Source of the DNA: Selaginella moellendorffii | Lineage: Eukaryota > Streptophyta > Lycopodiopsida > Selaginellales > Selaginellaceae | DNA length: 64,000 bases | Direction of reading: 5' to 3' | NCBI RefSeq assembly: GCF_000143415.4 | Contig: NW_003314287.1 | Coordinates: 689,160-753,159 of the forward strand | Shown: piece after piece, positions 11,320-22,190 of the stretch | Layout of the letters: every line of letters starts with the position of its first letter | Position numbering within the stretch: position 1 is the first letter of the stretch | Notes under the pieces: model-generated | Seen by the model: the letters and a program-made list of their open reading frames with translations, nothing else | Database searches by the model: none | Told to the model about the DNA's origin: nothing | Program-made: the position numbers and the translations under genes

Positions 11320-11698
11320 TTGGTGAGAGTATTATAGTTATGAAATTCTAGCACTTCAGAAGTTGGCCATTCAAGTTCTAAGTCAAGCATGCTCATCATC
11401 CTTAGTGGAAAGATTGTTTAGCACTTTCGAGGATATGTCTTCAAAGAAGAAAAATAAACTTACTATGGACAAGACAGAGGTTGTTAATCTGTAATTTGTC
11501 ATAGATTGTGACTATGACAAATTTGTGAGCTACAATGTACTAGAGATAGTTCCTTATCTAGAAGACAAACTTAAGTTAGGAGAGGAAGAGGAAGAAAAAG
11601 AAAAAGATGGAGATGATATCAAAGATTATGAGGTTGAAGATAACAATGATTTGTTTGACAAAGAAAGCTCACTTCTTCCTAGTAAAGACAACAATTAA
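11320..11698 (+). mobile_element. hAT transposase C-terminal remnant
   Basis: The plus-strand frame reads LALQKLAIQVLSQACSSSLV then ERLFSTFEDM..KNKLTMDKTEVVNL, the dimerisation segment (hATC) at the end of hAT transposases. It continues into an acidic tail (EEEEEKEKDGDD). A stop (TAA) near 11492 interrupts it and the tail ends at 11698. Upstream parts of the transposase are absent, so this is a fragment. Confidence 0.7.
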
Positions 11699-12237
11699 AA
11701 CTATTAAACTTGCTTAGTTGTTTGTAAATTAGTTATTTAGTCTATATAGTTTGTTGCGTGGATTTTTGAGTAGTTTATTTATAATAAAAAGTAGCATATT
11801 CCTAAAATTAAAAAGAGAATATTCTTAGAATATCCACTAGAATATTCATGAGCTATTGATCATGTTCTATAGTCAGGTTCCTGAAATCTAAAGCTCATGT
11901 TTATGTTCTATATTCGTGTTCATAACTATGATATCAATTATAAACACTATTGTGAGCAAAATGGAGCAAAAGCAAATACTTCTCCCATACTTTTTGTCGA
12001 GTCAAGTTTCTTATAAAAAACCTTAATACATCTTTTAACAACTGATTCATGCACTTTATCTACAAATCTAAATGTGAATGCTCACCACTACTCATGCTTA
12101 ACTTAATCTTTAACTTCTCAAATGTCATTGCCAAAACTTAAACATGAACTTAGGATCCCGATCAATCACAATCTACAATCTACAACTACCAAAATAATAT
12201 TATTTCCTTGAAAAGTCTTGGGCAAACTAGTGGTAAA
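11699..12237. other. AT-rich spacer
   Basis: No gene seen. It contains short repeats of agaatattc (around 11815-11850) and sequence that may be the edge of the adjacent antisense gypsy remnant. Confidence 0.4.
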
Positions 12238-13620
12238 TTATATTGAGATGTTATCCCAATCATTTTCAAGTATATATAGAGGATGATAGAGGCCAACAAA
12301 CTTATGATGATCAACTTTGACCACTTGCCAAGTCAAACAACCATATACATGGTTTTCAACATCTAACTTTATCCTAGGCAAAACAAAATGCCTATACGTC
12401 CTTAGTACCTGTAGATGCCTAGCATTTATCACCTAAAATCTTTTTAATGAGTTTATCAATATGAGGAATCACTAAATGTCCCTTATTTACCAAGATTTCA
12501 TTTCATATCTTGAATGATATAACCTTATCACCCTTTAAATATATAGAGGTATCCCTCAATAAAACCTTCATATTAATATTAGTGATGAAGAAGTTGAAGT
12601 CAATAAACTCTTTAAACTCATCTAAGAGATTGCTAGATAACTTCATAAATGTCATTATCTTGAATAATGCATTAGCCATCTTATTGTCATCACCAAACTT
12701 GTACCAGATTTTCACAAACATGTCCTATAGGAACTCTTGCCAACCAGTAAAGTGGTCTTAAATATCCTTTTGATGACTAAAATATTGGAGAGATTGATGG
12801 TTTAGATCTACATAGAAGTCTGATCTATATAGATAATATTGCCATTCATTCACAATAGCAATCATAGTAAACAATGCCTTATCTCGAGTAGGCCAATTTT
12901 ATTGTGTGGCATCAAACTTAGATTATGTATTATCAAAGGTATAGACCAATCAATCATGACTTGGATCTTTGTAAGATCATCTTTTATACCATACACTGAA
13001 ATCAAATGTCTAAGATATCTAATTTCCTCCAAGAAAAACTCACACTTGGATAACTTTGAGTATAGCTTGTTGTTGCTCAAAAGATGTAAAACACTTCACA
13101 CATGCATCTCATGTTCTATTGTAGAGTTGAACACTAAGATATTAAAGTAGTCAATCACAAATTTCCCCAAATAAGGTTGTAAAACTTAATTTATCAACCT
13201 TTGAAAAGTTGTAGGAGCATTTGTCAGACCAAATGGATTTGATAATACCCTTGCTTCAAATCAATCTTTATAAAATATTGAGCACCATAAAGACAATTGA
13301 GCAAATCATCAATATGAAGCATATTCTTTCACCGTTCTATCATTTAATCTTTTAACCATTCTAGTTCATATAGAAAAGCCATGTACTCTTTCTTTTTGAC
13401 CATCACCACTGAAGCAGTGTAAGGAGACTTGCTTATCCATAACCACCTCTTTTGAAGGTACTCAGAAAGTTGCCTATTGATTTCATGTTCAAAAGGACTA
13501 AGAAGAGTCAATTTTTGGTGATAAGGAGTAACTCCAGGAGCTAAGTCAATCTCATGCTAAGTTAGATGGGGCAAACCATTAGGCAATTCATCTGGAAATA
13601 CATTATGGAACTCCTTTTAA
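12238..13620 (-). mobile_element. Antisense Ty3/gypsy pol remnant
   Basis: Read on the minus strand, starting at the right, decayed reverse transcriptase appears: SPYTASVVMVKKKEYM, then DDLLNCLYGAQYFIKIDLKQ, then KLSKCEFFLEEIRYL followed by a KI.VMIDW block at 13080-12862. Further left come an RNase H/linker-like piece (DDNKMANAL) and an integrase-like piece (WQVVKVDHHKFVGLYHPL, 12432-12238). The order RT to integrase is that of gypsy. Many stops and frameshifts make it defunct. It is a different family from the element at 17355-22364. Confidence 0.75.
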
Positions 13621-13654
13621 ATGCAATTCATACGAGCCCTATGCTTACAAATGT

Positions 13655-13955
13655 ACTCCAAATCAAAGTCTGAGATCGAGTATGAGATCGAGTCCAAGAC
13701 CGAGTCTGAGATCGAGTCCAAGACCAACTCTGAGACTAAGTTCGAGATAGAGTTTGGGATCGATTCCAAGGCCAACTCCGAGACTGAGTTCGAGACCGAG
13801 TTCGAGACAGAGTCCAAGATCCGAGATCGGGTCTGAGACCAAGTCCGAGGTTGAGTCCGAAGTCGAGCCTGAGATCGGGTCCGAGGTTGAGTTCGAGACC
13901 GAGTCCGAAGTCGGGTCCAAGATCGAGTCCGAGATCGAGTCCGAGTACTAATACA
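13655..13955. repeat. Hexamer-based minisatellite (GAGTCC/GAGATC type)
   Basis: About 300 bp of degenerate gagtcc, gagatc and gagacc units. It is the reverse complement of the arrays at 160-385 and 15165-15345. Open frames rich in Ser/Glu (+) or Ser/Asp/Leu (-) result purely from the repeat. Confidence 0.8.
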
Positions 13956-15045
13956 AGTCGAGCATGTGTCTCCCGGGGGGGGGGGAGGCTCTAGGGGGTT
14001 CCAAAAGTATAGTAGGGATAGTGAGATCCAGGAACCAGTCTTGAAGGAACTCTCTAGTGGTGCTTCCAAACTGACTTGAGGTTGAAATTGGGACTCGGGT
14101 GGTGCCGGATGGGCCACCCAAGGAAGTGCTTAAGAGCAGCTCGCACTCCCAGAAGGGAAACCGACTATAGTGCTCTCGGCTCATGTGGAGTGGTGCCCCA
14201 CTTGAGTACCTTGTGGCTCATTGGTCCTCACCCTTCCTAGGGGCTTGGGTCTTCCCTTCGGGATGGAAGTGGGGGGGGGGTAAAGGTACCCATACTGGGC
14301 AATTAGGCCACAGTGTTTCGCCCTGGTGTCCCGAAGCAAATGTTGCACCGAAGGCTTGGGATTTACAGGGTCCCATGATTAAATCTTGTTGTACTAAGGG
14401 ATGTTAGAAACCTAGAGGCTTAGTGTGCTTGGCTGCTTGTGCTTGTGGGGAGTATAGCCGAACTTTAAGTCCGATCTAACCTGGGGAGGGGGATTGGGAG
14501 AGATTTGGGAATCTATGAATGGATGTTTAACGCTCCATTGCTCGTGCAATGAGTAGTTGAAACCAAGTAGGACCAAGTAGGAGCTGGTACAATATGTGAG
14601 AACCTTGGCGAGGGAACTTAGCTAAAAGCCAAGGCAGTGTTGGTTGGATAGACAAGGTAAGCTGGCAAATTGGAAAGAAAAAATTTGTGACTTATAACTT
14701 CCTCACCATGTGACCATATCTTTAGTCACTACACAAGAGGATTGCTCCTCTTCCTTTCCATAGTTTGAGACATTTCAAAACACCATAGCCCTATGCAAGC
14801 CTTATGAGTACTCTTTATAGCTTCTACCCTTATGTGCCCAAGCCATGTGGCTAGAGTGAGGTTCTGATAAGCCACATTAGGTATTTAAATAGGTAATGCC
14901 ACCTACATTTGAATTAGGAGCATTGACTATTCGATTTCTTGCTAGAGCTAACTCTTAAACACTTCACTAAGTTATCCCATTTATCCATTTGCATTCATTC
15001 TAGCCTTGAACTCCTCAATGGTTATATCATCACCCACCACATGGG
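13956..15045. other. Unassigned region with two poly-G runs
   Basis: No supported gene. Runs of about 11 G occur at 13975-13985 and about 10 G at 14271-14280. The sequence is more GC-balanced than its neighbours and may be an untranslated part of the retroelement to which the hexamer array belongs. No terminal repeats were found. Confidence 0.4.
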
Positions 15046-15164
15046 TATAACTTTCCTTGATCACACTGCCCTTTTTTGGCCAAATTAGTTCCACTAAAGT
15101 CTTTCCCTCTACTATCCTTTTGGAGCTCACCAAACCCCTCAGGGTTTGAGAAATTATTGCTTTT

Positions 15165-15345
15165 GGCTTTCACCTTCAAACTCGGACTTGGACTCAAATT
15201 TAGACTCGGACTTGGACTCAAACTTGGTCTTAGTCTCAATCTCGGTCTTGGTCTTAGTCTTAATTCTAGTTTTGGTCCCCATCTCAAATTCCTTCTCAAA
15301 TTTCATTTTAGACTCCATTTCAGACTCCTTCTCGGACTCCATCTT
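15165..15345. repeat. Hexamer-based minisatellite, copy 3
   Basis: Shorter counterpart of 160-385 made of the same gactcn/gacttn units. The length difference shows repeat-number change since duplication. Confidence 0.75.
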
Positions 15346-15459
15346 TCCTTAAGCATTTTATTTGGAGTTTCACTCCTGCTCTTGACTTTTCGAGTTAGAA
15401 CTTTTGGTCTAAATATATTACACTTGTTAAACTTCCACTTCGAATATTACTATATGGCA

Positions 15460-17354
15460 CCTTTTCGGCTCCACTCTAGGGCTTAGGGATTTGTGTCTCA
15501 CAATCAAACACTTATATCCATGATGGATTCCATGATATTCATCTTAACATTCTTTAATCCCTTCACAAAAGGATAATCCTTGCTTTGATGTTCAACCTTG
15601 TGGCAATGAAAATAATTATCCTTCATCTTATCTTTCCCATTAATCTAAATGAAGTTTCTTAGCCTTATTGCCATCTCCTTTCTTTGAGCCACAACGCAGC
15701 AATGGTCATTTCTTCCCTAAATGTGAAGCATTAGTTAGTTGATCATCACGTTGACTACCCTGTTGACCATCCCATTGACCATAGTTGATTGACGGTTTTG
15801 ACAAAAAGATCTAATAACATCAATTAATATTCCTGGAAAATCCTTTTTGACCTTTTATTACACATTTAATAAGCTCAAACCTTTAATGAAATATTGCACC
15901 TTTAATAGCTTATTATAGGTGCTTGTGAGAATGTGAAACTTGCAAGCATACACATTTAAAGATAAAGTGCTTTACTTGATCTTTAGTGATTAGCCTCTAC
16001 AAAATTCTTGATAAATGAAGTGCAAAAAGCTTTTGTCAAATCACTCCAAAAACTTGATTTTAGATTAACTTTGATGTAGTTTTTTCATGCCACAAAAAAG
16101 CATGTGTAAGCTTCCTCATAAAAAAACAATCTTCACCTTGTTTTCACAAGAATTGTATGATTAACAACTTTTCCATGAGTCCAACTAACAATCAACCTTT
16201 TGGTTATCATAAATATTTAATTGCAACTTCCATTCCATAATACCATAATCCTTGGCATGTTTGACATACCAATGGTAATCATGAATATAAGATTGATTCA
16301 ACCTTTGAGCATTAATATGAAATAACCTTAATGAAATTGATGAAATCTTGCTTTAAGCCTTAGTAATTTGGCATCCTTGCTACACAATGACATTATCAAG
16401 AGTCTCTTCTTTTTTGTCATGGCCATCATTATTAAAGCTATACACCTCATCAAGATTTATATTTTGCTTATTTCCCATCTTGAAAAGAATGTTACTAATG
16501 AAATGCACAAAGAACAAACCCTAGGCTAACCTTAAGCTATAAACAATTCTTGGAATATTCCTGTAGTTTGTGTCATGTTGCTAATTGGTTTTGGTGTTCT
16601 ATACACTTAATTTCCATTACAATACTTTGAAGAATTGACATTAAATTAGCTAAAGAAGAACACATTTAAAACATATTTATTTAAAATTCTCTCTTATAAA
16701 TATGAATATTAAATACAGCTAAAACTTAATTAAAATATATATTCATATAATTATAAATATTCTCATATTTAATAATTTTTAAGTAGGAATTTTTCTTAAC
16801 CATATTAAATTTTTTCTCTTAAACCTTTAAAATGATCAAAATGATGAAATGATCAAATAATTTATTTATATTAAATTTCAGACTCTATACTTACTATCCA
16901 CAAAAATATTTTTAATAATAATAATAAATTTCTTTTGTTTATTTATTTTTATTTTTACATTTTGTATAGTTCTCAAAATAAGAAAACAGTCTTTAATTTT
17001 TTATTATTTTTTAATTATGTGACTCCATGCACTCACACTTACAATATTATTTTAATAATAAAATTAATTTGTAAACATTTAAATTTATAAAGAAAGTAAA
17101 AATAATAAATAATAATATATTTTTATTATTTTATATATATTTTAATTGGAACAACTTTAAATTTGGAGGAGATCAGTCTTCTCACTACAATAAATAATTT
17201 ATCCAAACTCATTTGAAAATGAATTACATGATTTGGTATATCTAAAAATAATAAAATACTTTTAATAACTATTAAGATTTATAGAATAGGTAAAAATAAT
17301 TTTATTTTATTTACAATTTTATATTTAAAGTAATCAAAAAATTAAATTTTTAGC
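15460..17354 (-). mobile_element. Antisense gag remnant and AT-rich spacer (unit 3)
   Basis: Near-identical counterpart of 500-2380, with the decayed zinc-knuckle around 15585-15625 on the minus strand followed by AT-rich sequence. It ends at the left edge of the gypsy insertion (tttttagc). Confidence 0.45.
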
Positions 17355-17528
17355 TGTGAGGGCCAAGTGTACGGCTACGATGCCGTATACTAATATTAGC
17401 GTAGTGGATTTTGGTAGCCGTCAGATTGGTTTCAATCCGGACCACTCGCTCCTGTATATAAGCTAGGGTTTTTGGGTTAATTGATATGCACATTTCTGTA
17501 TTCCCTTTCCATATTCCATGCACTCACA
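17355..17528 (+). repeat. 5' LTR of gypsy element
   Basis: 174 bp, TG...CA ends, with a TATA-like tgtatataagc at about 17453-17463 followed by a transcription-start-like region. It is followed at 17529 by ttggtggaggtgaggggcacc, where a tRNA primer-binding site should lie; I could not name the tRNA. Confidence 0.9.
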
Positions 17529-17761
17529 TTGGTGGAGGTGAGGGGCACCTTTGATTGTCCCTAGGGAGTGCTTGGATTTGGGATTTCGGTTTAGATCTAG
17601 CTTTTGCATTGTCTAGATCTAGCTTTTTCCATTTCCTTTCTTTTGTTCTTTCCTTTCAGGATTTTGGTTTAGATCTAGCTTTTTGCATTGTCTAGATCTA
17701 CCATTTCTTTCTAGCTTTTTGTCATTTCTCTTCTTTTGCTCTTTCTTTCTCATTCATTTTC

Positions 17762-18694
17762 ATGGCCGATCCGCAATCTCCTCCTTTGACTCTAGAGCAG
17801 CAGTTGGTTCAATTGCTTGATGCTATGCACCTGCAATTGAACAACCAAACTCAGTTGATGGCGGCATTCACGGCACATGGTACAACTCCTCCTGCTTTTG
17901 GTGCCAATCCTCGCGTTCGGCCGGAGTTCTTTCGTGGGAATCCTGGGGATGATGTGTACCATTGGTTTGATCACTTCACGGTGATTGCCACATATCATTC
18001 TTGGGATGATGCTCGGCGTTTGCGTGAGTTCCCCACATGTCTTCAAGGGACGGCATTGCAGTGGTACAATGGATTGAGCGCAGCTACTCGTGACGATTGG
18101 AGTGTTCTTCCGGACGTCTTCAAACGCGCCTTCGGACACGCCGACGATTGTGATGATGCCTTCCAACAATTGCATTGTCTTCGCCAAGGGCCATCTGAGT
18201 CGGTGATGCAATTTGGCGTTCGTTTCCGAAGTCTTTTGCTTCGTGCGGAGCCAAATATGTCGGAGCGGATCAAGCTAGGAATGCTATGGCCAGCACTTCG
18301 TCAAGATCTTGTCGGACTTGTGCATGCACTTGCTCCTGCCACTCTTGACGATGCTCTTCGCTTGGCACAACGTTATGAGACGTCGCCTCTTCCACTTCTT
18401 GCTACACGTCCTTCAGCTCCACTTCCTATGAGTGATGGTCCTGTTCCCATGGAGGTTGATGCTGCTGCTACTCGAGTCCAAGGACAAGGGCGAGGACGTG
18501 GTCGTGGCCGTGACATTCGTTGCTGGGCGTGTGATGAAGTTGGTCATACTTATCGGCGTTGTCGGCGCTTTCCGGATTGGCGACCTCCATTTCCTGGGTG
18601 GAGACCTTGGCGTCAGCAACGTCCCGTTGGTGCTGCTGCGGTGGAAGGTTTGGATACCGAGGTGCATTCGGGAAACGAGGAGTCGCGCGAGTAA
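17762..18694 (+). CDS. Gypsy gag polyprotein
   Basis: 310 residues from ATG 17762. The middle carries the retrotransposon gag domain (YHWFDHFTVIATYHSWDD, LQGTALQWYNGLS, VMQFGVRFRSLLLRA). Near residues 258-271 is a perfect CCHC zinc knuckle, CWACDEVGHTYRRC, preceded by a Gly/Arg-rich stretch (GQGRGRGRGRD) that would bind RNA. It forms the virus-like particle and packages the element RNA. The pol frame overlaps its 3' end by about 135 bp in the -1 register, suggesting a -1 frameshift or re-initiation for pol expression. Confidence 0.9.
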   Translation: MADPQSPPLTLEQQLVQLLDAMHLQLNNQTQLMAAFTAHGTTPPAFGANPRVRPEFFRGNPGDDVYHWFDHFTVIATYHSWDDARRLREFPTCLQGTALQWYNGLSAATRDDWSVLPDVFKRAFGHADDCDDAFQQLHCLRQGPSESVMQFGVRFRSLLLRAEPNMSERIKLGMLWPALRQDLVGLVHALAPATLDDALRLAQRYETSPLPLLATRPSAPLPMSDGPVPMEVDAAATRVQGQGRGRGRGRDIRCWACDEVGHTYRRCRRFPDWRPPFPGWRPWRQQRPVGAAAVEGLDTEVHSGNEESRE

Positions 18695-20163
18695 TGGAGG
18701 GACCTTGCGCGAATAAGTTAGTGACCCCTCCATCTTTCTTTCGGGAGTATCATCAAGGGGTTCACTCGGCACCGGTTCATCCAGTGTTTACTTTCCAAGC
18801 TCGTTTTTATAACAAGAGGTCTCCTATTCTTCTCTCCGTGTTGGTTGATACAGGTTCGAGTTTATCTTCTATTGCTCGACCTGTTGCCACACATTGTCGT
18901 CTACACTTGCGTCGTGCGGCGGATCCAGTTTTCATTCTTTATGGCAACGGCCGTACACATGCATGTGCACGAGATGAGGCGGACCTAGTTGTGCGTGTGG
19001 GTGATCTTGAGCTTGAGTTGCAGTCATTACGGGTGGTGCCGAGTCAAGCTTTTGACCTCATTCTTGGTATGGATTGGTTGCAGCACAATCATGCCAAGTG
19101 TGACTTTGAGGCTTTTCCCCCTTGTCTCATACTTCCTTATGTTTCATCCATTCCTCTCACTTCTGTACCTCTTCGTCCCTCTACTTCTACCTCTGCTTCC
19201 ATTACTTTTGTTCCCCCATTATTTCCTCTTGTGTTTCCATCTTGTTCTGCTCTTCCCTTTTCCGATCCCTCCGATGATCTTTGTGTTGCAGCTGTTGATC
19301 AGCTCATGAAGGAGTATTCTGATCTCTTTGAATTTGACCTATCGTCTGGGGCCAAGATTGCCACACGTCATCCCATTCCAACCGGGGATGCTCGTCCAAT
19401 CAAGGTTCCTGTTCGTCGTCGGTCACCCAAGGAGATCAAGATTTTACGTGCAAACGTCAAGGAGATGTTGGAGAAGGGTGTTATTCGGAAGTCGCGGAGT
19501 CCTTGGGCATGTGAACCTCATCTTGTGACGAAGCCTGATGGGAGTATTCATTTCTGCATCGACTATCGTCCGTTAAATGAAGTGACGATCCCGGACGTGT
19601 ACCCTCTTCCTCACACTCCTGATCTCTTGGATCGTCTGGGGCGAAGTCGTTGGTTCACCAAGCTAGATCTTGCTTCTGGGTATTGGCAAGTACCGATGGC
19701 TGAAGACGATATTCCTAAGACTGCTTTTCGTACACCATTTGGTTTGTACGAGTTTTTGGTGATGCCGTTTGGTTTGAACAATGCTCCAGCAACTTTTCAG
19801 CGAATGATGGACGAGGTTCTTTGCGATATGCCAGAGGTGACGGCTGACTTCATTGATGATGTCTTGATCCACTCGGAGGGGACGTGGGAGGAGCATGTTC
19901 GTGATGTTTGTAAAGTGTTGGATCGGCTACGCGATGTTGGTTTAAAGCTAAAGCGGTCGAAGTGCGTGTTTGGGTCCAAGGACACGACTTATCTTGGGTA
20001 CCGTATTTCTCGTGAGGGTTTGCAAGTTGATCCTGACAAACTTGTGGCTGTTCTAAAGTTCCCTACTCCGAAGTGTGTGAATGATGTGCAGCGCTTTTTG
20101 GGTAAGGTGCAGTATCTCGGTCGTTTTGTGGATCATCTTTCCGATCGCACTTTACCATTGTGA
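18559..20163 (+). CDS. Gypsy pol, protease and reverse transcriptase part
   Basis: Open frame in the -1 register to gag, ending at TGA 20161-20163. It shows an aspartic protease motif (VLVDTGSSLSSI, about 18841) and a full reverse transcriptase: FTKLDLASGYWQVPM, GLNNAPATFQRMMDEVL and the catalytic box FIDDVLIHS at about 19849. A thumb/connection segment follows (TYLGYRISREGLQVDPDKL, VQRFLGKVQYLGRFVD). The stop falls just before the RNase H domain, after DRTLPL. Upstream of about 18700 the frame overlaps gag, and the true N-terminus is unknown. Confidence 0.88.
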   Translation: MSALSGLATSISWVETLASATSRWCCCGGRFGYRGAFGKRGVARVMEGPCANKLVTPPSFFREYHQGVHSAPVHPVFTFQARFYNKRSPILLSVLVDTGSSLSSIARPVATHCRLHLRRAADPVFILYGNGRTHACARDEADLVVRVGDLELELQSLRVVPSQAFDLILGMDWLQHNHAKCDFEAFPPCLILPYVSSIPLTSVPLRPSTSTSASITFVPPLFPLVFPSCSALPFSDPSDDLCVAAVDQLMKEYSDLFEFDLSSGAKIATRHPIPTGDARPIKVPVRRRSPKEIKILRANVKEMLEKGVIRKSRSPWACEPHLVTKPDGSIHFCIDYRPLNEVTIPDVYPLPHTPDLLDRLGRSRWFTKLDLASGYWQVPMAEDDIPKTAFRTPFGLYEFLVMPFGLNNAPATFQRMMDEVLCDMPEVTADFIDDVLIHSEGTWEEHVRDVCKVLDRLRDVGLKLKRSKCVFGSKDTTYLGYRISREGLQVDPDKLVAVLKFPTPKCVNDVQRFLGKVQYLGRFVDHLSDRTLPL

Positions 20164-22158
20164 GCGTTGCTGAAGTCATCAACGTCATCTTTCATCTGGT
20201 CTCCCGATTGTGAGCGGGCGTTCGTGAATCTCAAAGAGCTATTGACGACTCCTCCGGTTTTGGCATATCCTGACTACACTCGACCTTTTATTTTGCGCGT
20301 GGATGCTTCTGACATTGGTCTTGGAGGTGTGTTGATGCAAGAGAGCTCGAGTGTGCCTGGTCAGCGCCATCCCATTGCATACATAAGCCGTACATTACAA
20401 CCAACGGAGATGAACTACTCCACGACGGAGAAGGAGTGTTTAGCAGCAGTCTGGGGTTTCGAGAAACTTCATGCCTATCTACATGGTTCTCGGACGTTAC
20501 TTGAAGGTGACCATGCTGCTGTTACTTCATTATTGAAGCGGAAGAACCTGGTTGGTCGTACGGCTCGATGGGCTTTGAAGCTTCAGATATATGATTTCGA
20601 TGTTGTTCATCACCCAGGGAGTTCTATGGCTGATGCTGATGCCCTTTCTCGAGCTCCTCTTCCTTCTCCACTCACTTCTCATGTTTTTGATGAACCTGTT
20701 GTTCCAGCATCTGTGGATTTTCTAGATGAGGATTCTGTGCCGTCGGCGGTTGCTGTCCTTGACGTTCAGTGTCCACAGGGCGTAGAGCAAGATCTACCTT
20801 CTCTGGATGAGGTTCGCGAGGCTCAAAAGATTGAGCCGTGGATTCGAAGGCTTCGAGATGGGTTTGAGAATCCTGCATCACTTGCTGATGACTTGCCTTT
20901 TCGGCATTTACATTCTCAATATCGCCTTGAAGATGGCCTTCTTTATTTTGTGGGGACGGATCCTGATGCTCATTTACGGCTGGTGGTGCCTTCGATGTTT
21001 ATTCCGCGGTTTCTCCATGCCTACCATGATTCTCCTATTCTAGGTGGGCATATGGGACACCGTCGTGTCACCGAGAAGTTGCGCAGATCTTTCTATTGGC
21101 CAGAGATGCGACGTGATATTATCCGGTATGTGCGTAGCTGCGTTTGGTGCCAAGCTCGTAATACTCCCCCTTGTGCTGCGGAAGGACGGTTGGAGTCAAT
21201 TGCAGTTTCTTGTCCGTTTGAGTTGGTGGCGTTTGATCTTATGGGACTTTTTCCGCGATCGACTGCTGGCAATGAGTATGTTATTATTGCTTCTGACTAC
21301 TTGACTCGTTGGGTGGAAGTTGGTGCTCTTGCTAGTGCCTCTGCAACTGCTGTTGGATACTTCCTCCTCAATCGAGTGGTGTTCCAGCATTCTTGTCCAG
21401 AACGGATTCTTTCGGATAATGGTCCTGCATTTATGGCTGAGGTATTTCATGTTTTGACATCTCGGTTGGGGATACGCCACACTTTTACGAGTGCTTATCA
21501 TCCACAATCAGACGGTCTGGTGGAACGGCTCGTTCGGACATTCAAAGGGATGATTGCGAAGTATATGAACTTTCAACATTCGGATTGGGATGGTTATTTG
21601 CCGTCTCTTCGGTATGCTTATGTCACAGGGGTGCAGAGTTCTGTTGGTGCTTCACCATATAAACTTCTATATGGTCATGATCCAATATTACCAACAGAGC
21701 TAGGTTTACCTTCGCGATTGCCACGAGCTCCTGATGCTAGGTCATGGGATCAATATTTGACAAGCATTCTTCCACTTGTCCGAGCAGAGTCTGCTGAACA
21801 CTTAGGCCGCGTACAAGTGGGACAACAACGGCGCTACAATTCCCATCATCGTCCACCAGCGGAGTACAAAGTGGATGATTTGGTGTTAGTCCGTTTTCCC
21901 CATCTTACGGTACGTGGTTTATCTAAGGGGCTCCTTGCGCAGTGGAAAGGACCGTATCGGGTGTTGCGGCAAGTTGGACCACAAGTTTATGAGGTTCGGC
22001 ATGACGTTCAGCAGGCCGATCCTCTGGAGATTGTGCATGTGCAGCGGTTAAAACGCTTCATACAGAGGGATCAGGAGCCGTTAATACCGTCTACAGATCC
22101 ACCGATGCCTCCTCCTGACGTTCCTCCAGATCCCGGCCCATCTACAAGAGAACCCTGA
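20164..22158 (+). CDS. Gypsy pol, RNase H and integrase part (after in-frame TGA)
   Basis: Same frame as the RT part; continues directly after the TGA and stays open for about 660 codons. RNase H: ILRVDASDIGLGGVLMQ, YSTTEKECLAAVWGFEKLHA, then ADADALSR. Integrase: HHCC zinc domain (HMGHRRVTEKL..YVRSCVWCQ), core with Asp in FDLMGLFP, Asp in SDNGPAF and Glu in DGLVERLVRTFKG. A C-terminal DNA-binding GPYRVLRQVG segment and a Pro-rich tail follow. Expression would need read-through of the TGA or comes from other copies. Domain content is certain; function of this copy is not. Confidence 0.88.
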   Translation, partial: ALLKSSTSSFIWSPDCERAFVNLKELLTTPPVLAYPDYTRPFILRVDASDIGLGGVLMQESSSVPGQRHPIAYISRTLQPTEMNYSTTEKECLAAVWGFEKLHAYLHGSRTLLEGDHAAVTSLLKRKNLVGRTARWALKLQIYDFDVVHHPGSSMADADALSRAPLPSPLTSHVFDEPVVPASVDFLDEDSVPSAVAVLDVQCPQGVEQDLPSLDEVREAQKIEPWIRRLRDGFENPASLADDLPFRHLHSQYRLEDGLLYFVGTDPDAHLRLVVPSMFIPRFLHAYHDSPILGGHMGHRRVTEKLRRSFYWPEMRRDIIRYVRSCVWCQARNTPPCAAEGRLESIAVSCPFELVAFDLMGLFPRSTAGNEYVIIASDYLTRWVEVGALASASATAVGYFLLNRVVFQHSCPERILSDNGPAFMAEVFHVLTSRLGIRHTFTSAYHPQSDGLVERLVRTFKGMIAKYMNFQHSDWDGYLPSLRYAYVTGVQSSVGASPYKLLYGHDPILPTELGLPSRLPRAPDARSWDQYLTSILPLVRAESAEHLGRVQVGQQRRYNSHHRPPAEYKVDDLVLVRFPHLTVRGLSKGLLAQWKGPYRVLRQVGPQVYEVRHDVQQADPLEIVHVQRLKRFIQRDQEPLIPSTDPPMPPPDVPPDPGPSTREP

Positions 22159-22190
22159 CGGCCTTCCATTATTCCGAGAGGAGGGGATGA

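Noticed and set aside
13617-14117. 166-codon minus-strand frame rich in Arg/Ser/Thr
   Set aside because: Produced by the hexamer minisatellite; all six frames of the array are open and low-complexity.
13970-14290. Poly-G runs as possible G-quadruplex regulators
   Set aside because: Two isolated G runs in retroelement-like debris with no gene nearby; no basis for a regulatory claim.
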